Below are positions 34,269 to 42,436 of a stretch of DNA of 64,000 bases, one piece after another; the first letter of the stretch is position 1, and each line of letters opens with the position of its first letter. This DNA is from a bacterium (GTDB lineage Bacteria > Auribacterota > UBA6266). A program made the position numbers and the translations under genes. Location of the stretch: contig JALOBK010000001.1 in NCBI GenBank assembly GCA_023228325.1, positions 1,341,549-1,405,548 on the forward strand, given 5' to 3'. The notes under the pieces were generated by a model. The model did not search any database, was not told the origin of the DNA, and saw only the letters and a program-made list of their open reading frames with translations.

Positions 34269-35150
34269 TCAAATATGCAGCGCCGCTCCCAGTAATATCC
34301 CCTCATCCGAAACAGTTATTTCATCTATCCCGAACGTGTCCATTATACAGAGAAGGATTAATGTCCCCGCGCCTATTATGTCCGCCCTTTCGGGTTCCAT
34401 GCCTTTTATCCGTTTTATTTCTTTAAGCGTGGATGAGGAGAGTTTTTTGAATATGCGTGATATTTTTTCTTTTGAAAGCATGTAACCCTGGACTTTTTTC
34501 CTGTCGTAACTTTTTTTGCCTATATCTATCGAAGCGAGCGTTGTGCATGTGCCTCCGATGGCCGCGCATTTCCCGGGAATTTTCAGGGTTTTCGGCTTCC
34601 TTATTTTTGATTTGATGAATTTGACGGCGTTTTCAACGGATGTATCTTTATACGGGAATGAGTTTAAAAAAAATTCCCTGAGGCTTACGCATCCCATATC
34701 GATGCTCCTGATGTTTTCGGGCGATGATCCTATCTCGGTGCTCCCTCCGCCTATATCTATGAAAAACATTTTTTTCGCGCCGAGCGATTTTTTCGCGCCG
34801 CAAAACCCGAGGAGGGCTTCTTTTTTTCCGGAAACAACATTGATTTTCGCGCCGATAAGGCGTTCCGCTTTTTTCAGAAACAGGAAAGCATTTTTTGCCG
34901 TCCTTAAAACTTTTGTTCCTATAGCTTTTATTTCAGGCCCGTATCCCGATGTCTGTTCCATATATTCTTTCAGGCAGGCAATGGTTTTTATGATGCCCGC
35001 TTCCGCGATGACGCCTGTCTTAACGGTGCCTTTCCCAAGGCGTGTAATAGTGGCATCAGACTTGATAAGCCGCATATCTTTTTTGCGGTAAAGCCCGTAT
35101 CTTGTGGAATTGGTCCCGATATCTATAACAAGGATATAATCTTTTTTCAT
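34269..35150 (-). CDS. Ppx/GppA family phosphatase
   Basis: 293 residues of the ASKHA fold: phosphate-1 loop LVIDIGTNSTRYGLY (7-18), MEQ... helix region, the IGTKVLRTAKN segment, and FIDIGGGSTEIG (about 130), which binds the phosphate chain. Members hydrolyse polyphosphate or pppGpp. The protein is only the two-lobed core without the HD-like C-terminal domains of E. coli Ppx or GppA, and it has a PERADIIGAGTLIL motif. It is monocistronic, with no clear ribosome binding site before the ATG. Confidence 0.92.
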   Translation of the reverse strand: MKKDYILVIDIGTNSTRYGLYRKKDMRLIKSDATITRLGKGTVKTGVIAEAGIIKTIACLKEYMEQTSGYGPEIKAIGTKVLRTAKNAFLFLKKAERLIGAKINVVSGKKEALLGFCGAKKSLGAKKMFFIDIGGGSTEIGSSPENIRSIDMGCVSLREFFLNSFPYKDTSVENAVKFIKSKIRKPKTLKIPGKCAAIGGTCTTLASIDIGKKSYDRKKVQGYMLSKEKISRIFKKLSSSTLKEIKRIKGMEPERADIIGAGTLILLCIMDTFGIDEITVSDEGILLGAALHI

Positions 35151-35173
35151 AAAGCTATGATAGCAGATATGAG

Positions 35174-35202
35174 AGTATAATTTAATTGAATAATAAATTG
35201 AA
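35174..35202 (-). promoter_or_regulatory. Possible promoter of the Ppx/GppA gene
   Basis: TATACT (35179-35174) is a good -10 box. The -35 candidate TTCAAT (35202-35197), 17 nt upstream, is weak. The expected leader is short, about 17 nt. Confidence 0.35.
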
Positions 35203-35230
35203 TAACAAAATCATTTTTTTGGAAATAGGA

Positions 35231-35275
35231 AATTGAAACCGGGCCGTTCCGCCTCCGGCGAAATTCCGCCAAAGA
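35231..35275. repeat. GC-rich island with overlapping short inverted repeats
   Basis: In an otherwise AT-rich 221-bp divergent gap, CGCC (35250-35253) can pair with GGCG (35257-35260) or that GGCG can pair with CGCC (35267-35270), giving two mutually exclusive hairpins. It looks like a decayed palindromic element. I see no gene here. Confidence 0.35.
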
Positions 35276-35322
35276 AGGGATACTCTTAGTAATCCATTGA
35301 TATAACGCAAGATATAAAATAA

Positions 35323-35350
35323 TTGTTTTTATATTTGATTCAGGTATAAT
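35323..35350 (+). promoter_or_regulatory. Sigma70-type promoter of the KefB-like antiporter gene
   Basis: TTGTTT (35323-35328), 16-nt spacer and a perfect TATAAT (35345-35350). The start near 35357 gives a short leader containing GGAGTGAG before the ATG at 35372. Confidence 0.6.
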
Positions 35351-35371
35351 GTCAGCGTGGAGTGAGATAAT

Positions 35372-37219
35372 ATGAAAAATGTCCCTTTGGTTTCTTGTTG
35401 CTTTATCGTCTTTTTACTGCTTATTTTATTTCCCGCGGCGATTCTTAATGCGGAAGGATTGGGAGTCGGCGACCACAGCAACATAATTATAAGCGTCGGA
35501 ATTGCCATATTGGCCGCTACCATCGTGGCTTATATCGGTTATCTTCTGAAACAGCCTTTAATCCTCTCATATATAGTCGCCGGCGTAATAATCGGCCCCG
35601 GAATCGGATTCGGGCTGATCAGGGATATTAATGAAATTGAGACTATATCGCGTTTCGGGCTTATACTCCTCCTGTTTTTAATAGGGTTTGAGATTAATAT
35701 AAAAAAATTAAAAGGGTCCGGTAAATCGCTGTTAGTCAGCGGCTTCACGCAATTTCCCCTGACATTTATCATCGGCGCCGGATTCTTTTTCCTGCTGGGA
35801 TATGTATTTGACGGCGGAAAATACGGTCTTTTCTACCTTGCCGCCTGCTGCAGCCTGAGCAGTACCGCGATAGTCGTCAAACTTTTATACGGGAAATTCG
35901 AACTGGATACGCTTGCGGGAAGGATATCGCTGGGCATCCTTGTGTTCCAGGACATATGGGCTATTGTGTTGCTGGGAATACAGCCGAATCTGGCAAGCCC
36001 GGATGTTTTTCAGATTCTCTGCTCTTTCGGCAAAGGTATTTTCCTCATCGCTTTTACTATGCTTATCAGCAAATATATTTTACCGCGCATATTCAAGTCG
36101 ATAGCGAAACTGCCCGAACTGGTCCTGGTATCTTCTCTGGGCTGGTGTTTTCTTGTCTGCGGGATGGCGTCCATTTTAAATTTTTCGCTTGAAATGGGAG
36201 CTCTGATAGCGGGTATTGCCATATCCACATTCCCTTATAATCTTGATGTAATGACCAAAATAGTCAATATAAGGGTTTTTTTTGTAACGCTTTTTTTTGT
36301 TTCACTGGGCATGCAGGTTCCCAATCCTTTTGATAACCCGTCCGTCCTTTTAATAGGGGCAGTCGTATCGGCATTTTTAGTGGTTTCCCGTTTTCTGTCA
36401 ATATTTCCGGTGCTCTACCTGTTGAAAAACGGCTTGCGGGTCAGTCTGTTGACTTCCTGTAATTTATCGCAGATAAGCGAATTTTCGCTGGTTATAGCTT
36501 CTCTCGGGGTAACGGCCGGACACATAAACCGCGACACGATGTCGGTTATAATATTTGTTTTTGTCATAACATCGAGCCTGTCAACTTATATGATTAATTA
36601 TAATGATTCAATCCAGAAATTCCTGGCCTCGTTTCTGAAAAAAGCCGGCTTGAAGGATATCCGGTCCGCCGAACAGCAGGATGCGGACGCGGGAGGCAGG
36701 GAAATAGCCCTGCTCGGTTTCCATCAAACCGCGAGTTCCCTGCTCCATGAATTATTATCAGGCAGCCGGGGGAGCGGACAGGACCGTCATTTCAAGGATA
36801 AGATCGTAGTCGTTGACTTCAATCCGGAAATCTATGAAGCCCTCCGGAGCGCGGGAATCAAGGTTGTTTACGGGGATATAAGCCATTTTGATACGCTTCA
36901 CCGCGCGGGAATCCATGATGTTAAAATAGTGATATCCACAATACCCGATACGATATTGGTTGGAACCGATAATTTAAAAATTATCAAACATATAAAAAAT
37001 ATCTGCCCTCAGGCGAAAATAATAGTAACGGCTGAAAATATTGATAAGGCATTGAAAATGTATGAAAGCGGGGCGGATTACGTTTTTATCCCCCGGATCC
37101 TTGCCGCGAAAAATATTATGGCGATTATTGGCATGATACTGGACAATAAACAGGACCAGATGTCGGTTATCGCAGCCAGAGAAGTCGAAATGCTGAAAAG
37201 CAGGGCCGAAATTCTCTAA
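35372..37219 (+). CDS. KefB-type cation:proton antiporter (CPA2) with TrkA-N domain
   Basis: 615 residues. A possible cleavable or first membrane helix (FIVFLLLILFPAAILNAEG) precedes the sodium/hydrogen-exchanger domain of about 12 helices (about 28-415). It contains GYLLKQPLILSYIVAGVIIGPG, LLLFLIGFEI, the family segment ISLGILVFQDIWAIVLL with the QD pair, and LSQISEFSLVIASLG. The C-terminal cytosolic part is a TrkA-N-like Rossmann domain (about 440-560: EIALLGFHQTASSLLHEL, KIVVVDFNPEIYEALRSAGI, YGDISHFDTLHRAGI) with a degenerate glycine motif (GFHQTA). It probably exchanges potassium or sodium for protons. Monocistronic, with its own promoter. Confidence 0.9.
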   Translation: MKNVPLVSCCFIVFLLLILFPAAILNAEGLGVGDHSNIIISVGIAILAATIVAYIGYLLKQPLILSYIVAGVIIGPGIGFGLIRDINEIETISRFGLILLLFLIGFEINIKKLKGSGKSLLVSGFTQFPLTFIIGAGFFFLLGYVFDGGKYGLFYLAACCSLSSTAIVVKLLYGKFELDTLAGRISLGILVFQDIWAIVLLGIQPNLASPDVFQILCSFGKGIFLIAFTMLISKYILPRIFKSIAKLPELVLVSSLGWCFLVCGMASILNFSLEMGALIAGIAISTFPYNLDVMTKIVNIRVFFVTLFFVSLGMQVPNPFDNPSVLLIGAVVSAFLVVSRFLSIFPVLYLLKNGLRVSLLTSCNLSQISEFSLVIASLGVTAGHINRDTMSVIIFVFVITSSLSTYMINYNDSIQKFLASFLKKAGLKDIRSAEQQDADAGGREIALLGFHQTASSLLHELLSGSRGSGQDRHFKDKIVVVDFNPEIYEALRSAGIKVVYGDISHFDTLHRAGIHDVKIVISTIPDTILVGTDNLKIIKHIKNICPQAKIIVTAENIDKALKMYESGADYVFIPRILAAKNIMAIIGMILDNKQDQMSVIAAREVEMLKSRAEIL

Positions 37220-37560
37220 ACAGCTAAACAGGGACAGACACCAATTTAAATAGGGACAGACACCCTATTTCTTAAATCCTCTCTTTTGCCTGGTTTTGGG
37301 AGTAAATTCCAAGACGTTCGGACAATACTTGTTCCGTCCCGCTGTCGGCGGATAAAAAAACTGCCCTGTACCATGCAGGATACAGGACACCTCACCAGAT
37401 AGAACCTATGCTTGTCTTTATAGAACGTATGTTTTAAAATCCTCTTTGGCGCTTGCACCGAACCCTGTGTGGTCCTGAGCTTTTTTGAACAATAGAAAAT
37501 AGAAATTGGACCGCAATTGAGTTTTTCTAATGTTCTGATGATCTATTGCTCAATTGCTCT
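37220..37560. other. Non-coding, repeat-rich gap downstream of the antiporter gene
   Basis: No convincing gene. There are two direct copies of AGGGACAGACACC (37230-37242 and 37252-37264), and an inverted repeat GCAATTGAG (37513-37521) with CTCAATTGC (37549-37557). A frame of about 70 codons on the minus strand (37246-37458) shows no family features. In other genomes, sequences of the AATTGGTGTCTGTCCC type often accompany IS200-like/REP-associated transposase genes, so the stretch may be the debris of such an element. That link is inference from memory. Confidence 0.45.
37231..37264. repeat. Tandem copies of AGGGACAGACACC
   Basis: Two identical 13-bp copies start 22 bp apart (37230 and 37252), separated by AATTTAAAT. 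On the minus strand they read GGTGTCTGTCCC. They start 11 bp after the antiporter stop codon. Confidence 0.8.
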
Positions 37561-37641
37561 GTCCCGCCCCGAGGAATTTGTAAAATTCCCGGGACTAAAG
37601 TCCTTGGAATCTTTTAGATTCCTAATGGCCGCTGGCGGGAC
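37561..37641. repeat. Cloverleaf-shaped three-hairpin palindromic element abutting tRNA-Ala
   Basis: An outer stem GTCCCGCC (37561-37568) and GGCGGGAC (37634-37641) encloses three perfect hairpins: GGAATTT-gta-AAATTCC, GGACT-aa-AGTCC and GGAATC-tttta-GATTCC. The last base of the outer stem is directly adjacent to the CCA end of the tRNA gene. In the tRNA transcript the element would follow CCA without a spacer. Confidence 0.8.
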
Positions 37642-37717
37642 TGGTGGAGCCGATGGGAGTCGAACCCACGGCCTCTAGAGTGCGATTCTAGCGCTCTTCC
37701 ATCTGAGCTACGGCCCC
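37642..37717 (-). tRNA. tRNA-Ala (anticodon CGC)
   Basis: 76 nt with CCA encoded. The acceptor stem GGGGCCG/CGGCTCC contains the G3:U70 wobble pair that specifies alanine. D stem GCTC/GAGC encloses a loop with GG. The anticodon stem CTAGA/TCTAG encloses loop ATCGCAC, so the anticodon is CGC, reading GCG. T arm GTGGG-TTCGACT-CCCAT. All stems pair. It is alone on the minus strand between two plus-strand genes. Confidence 0.96.
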
Positions 37718-37739
37718 ATTAATCCAGGAAAAGAAATAT

Positions 37740-37769
37740 AATATAAAACATAAAGAAGGACAAGCACAA
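37740..37769 (-). promoter_or_regulatory. Possible promoter of tRNA-Ala
   Basis: On the minus strand TTGTGC (37769-37764), an 18-nt spacer and TATATT (37745-37740), about 22 nt before the mature tRNA 5' end. Match is moderate. Confidence 0.35.
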
Positions 37770-37783
37770 GTTATTTAATAACT

Positions 37784-37811
37784 TTGATTTTGCGCGTGTT
37801 TGATGTATTAT
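37784..37811 (+). promoter_or_regulatory. Possible promoter of the exosortase/polysaccharide locus
   Basis: TTGATT (37784-37789), 16-nt spacer, TATTAT (37806-37811). The expected start lies only about 3-5 nt before the ATG at 37822, and no ribosome binding site is seen, so this transcript too may be nearly leaderless. Confidence 0.5.
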
Positions 37812-37821
37812 TTTCTGATAA

Positions 37822-39888
37822 ATGAGCAAGGTTTTACATCTATTTTTTCTTATGTTTCTTTTTGCTGAGACGATGGCTTTTTGTGAGAAGAAAATCGTTA
37901 TTGTGCCGGATGAAGAAACTTTCCTTTATTACCTCGGCGAATGGTCGCCCGAAAATAAATTCCCGGTTTTTATCGGCGAAAGCAGGTATTCGCAAAAATT
38001 TATTTCCGCATACAGACCCGATATCGTGGAAAAGGCGGGCAAAAGAAATGTGGGAGGCGTAACGGCAGATAATATTTTCAGGGCGTTAGCCGCATCACTG
38101 ACCGGAAAAAATATAAGAGATATATCTCCGGGTGAAGGTTTTAAAATGTATTATAAACTGCTGGAGAGAGGGAAACCCGTTGACGGAATAGTTGTTACAG
38201 GCCGGAGCTCGAAAGAATTAATGGCCGGAGTAGCCCTTGCCGCTTTTTACAAACAGGATATTTTTATGTTCGATTACGGCCGGACAATGGACGATAAACT
38301 CACATTCGATGAAGTTGACTCTTTAAGGAATTCCATTCTTCAGTTTATCAGGGATCGGGGATATACGTATTCGGGGCGTGGCGGCATTGAATATATTACG
38401 GTTGCGGAGGATCTGCCTTATATTTACGAGCGCAGTATGAGTGTTGATGATGCCGTAGGGCGCGAAAAAATGACGGATTCCGATGTATACGCTTTTGTCG
38501 GCAGGCTTGTTGAAGTCGAAGAAGGGGCTTCTTTATATCAGGCGATGTGTTCTCTGTTTCTTGAGGCGGAAAAATCACTTTTCTTTGATTTGTGGTCTCC
38601 GGACTGGAAACTTCAGGCAGGCTATGGGGCATGGATGTTATTTGATAAAATGGTCACCCTGAATATTTCCGCCCCGCGGGCGGATGTGGGTTACTGGAAG
38701 AGCATTGTCAGAGACGGGTTAGCGGCGGATTTTGTATGGGTCAATACGGGCGGAGGTCCCCGTGACTGGGGCGGAAACGGAACTCCGGATGATATCCCCT
38801 CGTGCGGTCCCTGTTGTGTTTATTTTGCGCACAGTAATTCCGCGCGTGATCCGAGGGATAAAGATACCATATGCGGAAGATGGCTCAGCCAGGGGGCCTA
38901 TTTTTATGTGGGGTCTGTTTTTGAGCCCTACGCCCAGTCTTTCCAGTTTTCTTATTACGCCGTAAAAGACCTGGTGGAAGGCAAATCATTTGGACAGGCT
39001 TTCCAGACAAAAAGAGGGCTTTTCAGAGGAAGGTTTGACATCCCGTGGAAGCATATTTATATAGGAAATCCGAGAGCGCGCCTTGTTATTAAGGACAATA
39101 CAGGCGAACAATACCTCATGTTTAAAGAAATTTTTCTGGAAGTAAAAAGAGGAAATTTTTATTCGGCGAAAGATATGCTGGAAAATTCCATTCCCGGTTT
39201 TTCGGATCCGTATATAGTTTTGCAATCGGAAAATTTTCTTAAAGAGGTTTATTTTTTTGATTTCTGCAGAGGAGTGGATTCTTCAATAACTCTTGCCGGC
39301 GAGAGTGAAATAAAGCAATGGATGTTAAATTTGTCGCCCGATATTATACGTAAAAAGAACCGCCTGTTATCAGAAAAAGGGGACATGTTCATATTTTATC
39401 TGAAAAACAGGTATTACAGTGTAGAGAATGCCGTTTTAAGAAAGATGATAAGCTCTCAGATTTATGAAACCGAAAATTACCTGCGGTATATTAAGGGTAT
39501 TTATGTTTTCGGGCCGTTTAGAGACCTGTCCGGCGCGGAAGCCAATATTTCCAGGGTGGATAACCTGATGAAAATGGCGGCGGGATATGATATATGGGGG
39601 AGAAAACTGATTCTTCCCGCGGAAAACAGGGTATATCTTCTTAAAACGGATGTTTATTCGCGTAAAGACTGCGCGGTAAAAATAAAAATTGACGGGAGCG
39701 CGGCGCTGAAAGCTTTATATGTCAATAATAATAAAGTGCCCGATATTTCGGCTTTTTATATCAAAAAGGGAAAAAACAGGATTTGTTTTCTGGTTGAAAC
39801 GCCGGAAAACAAGGAAAAAGCGGGTTTCGGCTGTATTATTTCGGATGTGAAAGGCGGATATTTGCCGGATTTGAAATATTCAAACTGA
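37822..39888 (+). CDS. Secreted protein with caspase-fold (C25/CHAT-like) region, probably without protease activity
   Basis: 688 residues, signal peptide SKVLHLFFLMFLFAETMAFC. No exact family recognised. The middle part (about 235-430) follows the strand-helix order of clan CD peptidases: FVWVNTGGGPRDW where His-Gly is expected, then CCVYFAHSNSARDP where an Ala-Cys dyad is expected. WLSQGAYFYVGSVFEPY and the closing VEGKSFGQAFQTKRGLF follow, resembling the GA..VGS and G..LGEA stretches of that clan. Both catalytic positions look replaced (Thr/Asn and His), so an enzyme-dead binding protein is the best guess. The C-terminal 250 residues are helical then beta-rich. It is first in the exosortase locus. 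The fold assignment is inference. Confidence 0.55.
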   Translation: MSKVLHLFFLMFLFAETMAFCEKKIVIVPDEETFLYYLGEWSPENKFPVFIGESRYSQKFISAYRPDIVEKAGKRNVGGVTADNIFRALAASLTGKNIRDISPGEGFKMYYKLLERGKPVDGIVVTGRSSKELMAGVALAAFYKQDIFMFDYGRTMDDKLTFDEVDSLRNSILQFIRDRGYTYSGRGGIEYITVAEDLPYIYERSMSVDDAVGREKMTDSDVYAFVGRLVEVEEGASLYQAMCSLFLEAEKSLFFDLWSPDWKLQAGYGAWMLFDKMVTLNISAPRADVGYWKSIVRDGLAADFVWVNTGGGPRDWGGNGTPDDIPSCGPCCVYFAHSNSARDPRDKDTICGRWLSQGAYFYVGSVFEPYAQSFQFSYYAVKDLVEGKSFGQAFQTKRGLFRGRFDIPWKHIYIGNPRARLVIKDNTGEQYLMFKEIFLEVKRGNFYSAKDMLENSIPGFSDPYIVLQSENFLKEVYFFDFCRGVDSSITLAGESEIKQWMLNLSPDIIRKKNRLLSEKGDMFIFYLKNRYYSVENAVLRKMISSQIYETENYLRYIKGIYVFGPFRDLSGAEANISRVDNLMKMAAGYDIWGRKLILPAENRVYLLKTDVYSRKDCAVKIKIDGSAALKALYVNNNKVPDISAFYIKKGKNRICFLVETPENKEKAGFGCIISDVKGGYLPDLKYSN

Positions 39889-39910
39889 AAATAAAAACGG
39901 GGGTGTTTAA

Positions 39911-41584
39911 ATGACGGATAAACTTTTGAAAACACTTGTTAATATCGATGATCTCGGCCCCATACTGGTGAAGATATCTTTATGGGCTGCGCTGGTAATG
40001 GGTGTGTTTTTTTTATTCTATACCGCGAATTTCAGGGGTCTGGACACGGAAGATTCGATGGAATGCGCGCAAATCGCGAGAAATATCGCTTCGGGCAGGG
40101 GATTCACGACAGATTTCATTACCCCTTTATCGTTAAGTTATTATAACCTCCTGAAGGATACCGGCGATACTTTGCCGGAAAATTTTCCGGACCTTTCGAA
40201 CCCGCCTTTATACCCCCTTTGGCTTTCGCTGATTTTTTCGTTTCTGACCCCTTCAATGACATTTAGCGGTTATGCCGCGCACGCGGACAAGATAGTGTCT
40301 TTACTGGGTTCGGGAATATTTTTTATGGTAACGGCCATTCTGGTTTACTTTTTCGCTAAAAAAATGTTTGATAAAAAAATAGCGTATCTGAGCCTCTTGC
40401 TGTACATCGTCTGCCTGAACCAGCTGAAGATCGCCATAAGCGGCGATTCTCTATCTATGCTGGCTTTTCTTACCACGGCCTTTTTGTACTCTTTATATGC
40501 GACTGACGGGAAAAATATCATACCTGTGGTTTTCGCGGGTGTTTTTGCCGGGCTGTGTTTCCTTTGCCGTTACAGTTTCGGCATCTTTGTATTTCCTGCT
40601 TTGGTTTATTACGCGGTTTCTTTCAGGCAGAAAAGAGCGGTGTTTTTATCAGTATTCATTTCAGTGTTTATCGTGACGGTTATGCCGTGGCTTATACGAA
40701 ATGCCGTTGTAGCGGGCAACCCCTTTTTTTCCCTGGGGACATATAATCTTTTTGCCTATACCAACGCGTTTCCCGCCCATGAATATATGAGAAGTTTCAG
40801 CGCGGAAGCCTTGTCAAAGGCGGTGAGCCTGTCCGATGTGATGGGGAAAACCGTAACGGGACTGAAGGCCGGCTACCTTTCATTGATTAATTTATCCGAT
40901 AATTTTCTGATATGCTTTATCGTTGCGGCGGTGTTCTATTCGTTTGCTGACAGGAAGATCAACAGGTTCAGGCCCCTGGTGTATTCTTTGTTTGTGTTTG
41001 TAATCATTGCGGCGGCCGCATTTTTCCCGTCGGGGAATAATTTGTCGGTTTTCGTGCCGTTTTTTGTGATAATTTCCTCCGGGTTTTTTGTGAAAGCCTT
41101 ATGCGATTTTAATAAGCCTAAGATGCTGAAATCATGGGTTGCGGTTATTGTTATGGTAGTGATTTTTATATTGCCTCCTTTTATTTTCTCCATAACCAGA
41201 AAAAACAGGTCTTTGCCATACTATATATTCAATGATAAGAAAACCGGCCTGGTAAATGCCGTTACCGAAGCAATGGGGAAAATCCCGGAAGATACACTTA
41301 TTGTTTCCGACGTCCCCTGGGCTGTCGCCTGGTACGGGAATGTTAAAACGATATGGCTCCCCTGGGATATAGGAGAATTCAGGAACCTTAGCGAAAAAGG
41401 TTATAATATGGAATATGCCTTTTTTTCTTCAATGCTTTTAAGTTATCCCAATATGCCCGAGTGGAGGAATATTTTAATGGGAAGAATTCCTATAGAAACA
41501 GGTTTTAAATACGGCAGGGCCGTATCGGAAAACCCTTTAAATGTCGTGTTAAGCAGGTATCCTTTTAAAGAGGATAAAAAATAG
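39911..41584 (+). CDS. GT-C type glycosyltransferase-like integral membrane protein (PMT/ArnT-like)
   Basis: 557 residues with about 11-12 hydrophobic helices in the first 430 residues and a short soluble tail. The first external loop has GLDTEDSMECAQIARNIASG, where an acidic pair (Glu-Asp) sits where PMT/ArnT-type enzymes keep their metal-binding acidic motif, and it is followed by a long loop. Such enzymes transfer a sugar from a polyprenyl-phosphate carrier to protein or lipid on the outer face of the inner membrane. The acceptor is unknown. It has an GGGGG-like ribosome binding site and sits 22 bp after the caspase-like gene and 6 bp before the exosortase. Confidence 0.75.
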   Translation: MTDKLLKTLVNIDDLGPILVKISLWAALVMGVFFLFYTANFRGLDTEDSMECAQIARNIASGRGFTTDFITPLSLSYYNLLKDTGDTLPENFPDLSNPPLYPLWLSLIFSFLTPSMTFSGYAAHADKIVSLLGSGIFFMVTAILVYFFAKKMFDKKIAYLSLLLYIVCLNQLKIAISGDSLSMLAFLTTAFLYSLYATDGKNIIPVVFAGVFAGLCFLCRYSFGIFVFPALVYYAVSFRQKRAVFLSVFISVFIVTVMPWLIRNAVVAGNPFFSLGTYNLFAYTNAFPAHEYMRSFSAEALSKAVSLSDVMGKTVTGLKAGYLSLINLSDNFLICFIVAAVFYSFADRKINRFRPLVYSLFVFVIIAAAAFFPSGNNLSVFVPFFVIISSGFFVKALCDFNKPKMLKSWVAVIVMVVIFILPPFIFSITRKNRSLPYYIFNDKKTGLVNAVTEAMGKIPEDTLIVSDVPWAVAWYGNVKTIWLPWDIGEFRNLSEKGYNMEYAFFSSMLLSYPNMPEWRNILMGRIPIETGFKYGRAVSENPLNVVLSRYPFKEDKK

Positions 41585-41590
41585 CATTCG

Positions 41591-42436
41591 ATGAATACGG
41601 GAAAAAACATAATAAAAAAATATCTCCCTGTTATTATTTTGTTTATTTCCGTGGCGTTTCTTTATTGCAAGCCCGTGGTCTGGATGATAGGGACATGGAA
41701 CGATAAATATGTAAGCCACTATACTCCGGGGCCATGGATATTGTTCCTGTCCTTGTGGGTTGTTTATTTGAAGCTTCCCGAGTTGAAAAAACTGACGGCG
41801 GAAGGCGACACAAGAGGCCTTTATATCATAATCTTTGCTTTTTTGCTTAATCTGTTTGCTCTCAGAACCGATTTAAACAGAATTTCCCTGGTTTCCCTGA
41901 TAATTTTCTTTTTCGGTTTTGTGCTTTACTTTTTCGGTAAAGGCTTCCTGAGAACCCTTTGGTTTCCCATAACTTATCTTCTTTTTATGGTGCCGATGGG
42001 GTTTCTGGACTCTATTGCCGGTATGCCTTTAAGGTTTTTCGTTACGGATGTCAGCGCCGCTTTCTTTAAGATGATAGATTCGCTTGATTATGTTAAGGGG
42101 ACGGTTGTATGTTTGAAAAATATCGGGCCTTTAAACATAGATGCCCCGTGCAGCGGTTTGAATTCCATGATATCACTGGCGGCGGTCGGAGCTGTTTTTG
42201 CTTATTTGACCCAGAAGACAATTTTCAGGAAGTGGTTTTTATTTCTGCTTTCTTTGCCGATAGCCGTTACAGCCAATATAATCCGCGTGGTTCTTATAGG
42301 TATGGTAGCGCAGGGGATTAGCCCGGAAATAGCGCTGGTTAAACTTCATTATTTTTGGGGATTTTTTGTCTTTGCGCTTGCGTTGGCGATGTTTATACTT
42401 GCGGGATATTTAATCAGATGGAAAACAGGAAAATAA
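41591..42436 (+). CDS. Exosortase
   Basis: 281-residue polytopic inner-membrane transpeptidase of the exosortase/archaeosortase family. The three invariant active-site residues are in place: Cys187 in DAPCSGLNSM, Arg232 in TANIIRVVLIG and His253 in KLHYFWGFF, each at the end of a membrane helix. In known systems exosortases cut C-terminal PEP-CTERM-type signals and link proteins to the surface, always next to extracellular polysaccharide genes, as here. The following gene encodes the usual EpsI partner, overlapping by 19 bp. No protein in the window ends in a recognisable PEP-CTERM-like signal (Pro-Glu-Pro, helix, basic tail). Confidence 0.92.
   Translation: MNTGKNIIKKYLPVIILFISVAFLYCKPVVWMIGTWNDKYVSHYTPGPWILFLSLWVVYLKLPELKKLTAEGDTRGLYIIIFAFLLNLFALRTDLNRISLVSLIIFFFGFVLYFFGKGFLRTLWFPITYLLFMVPMGFLDSIAGMPLRFFVTDVSAAFFKMIDSLDYVKGTVVCLKNIGPLNIDAPCSGLNSMISLAAVGAVFAYLTQKTIFRKWFLFLLSLPIAVTANIIRVVLIGMVAQGISPEIALVKLHYFWGFFVFALALAMFILAGYLIRWKTGK

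Noticed and set aside
34516..35091. Plus-strand frame of 191 codons opposite ppx
   Set aside because: Antisense shadow; the minus strand has intact ASKHA phosphate loops.
37246..37458. Open frame of 70 codons on the minus strand beside the AGGGACAGACACC repeats
   Set aside because: No start signal, no recognisable domain, and composition like the surrounding repeat debris; reported only as part of the non-coding gap.
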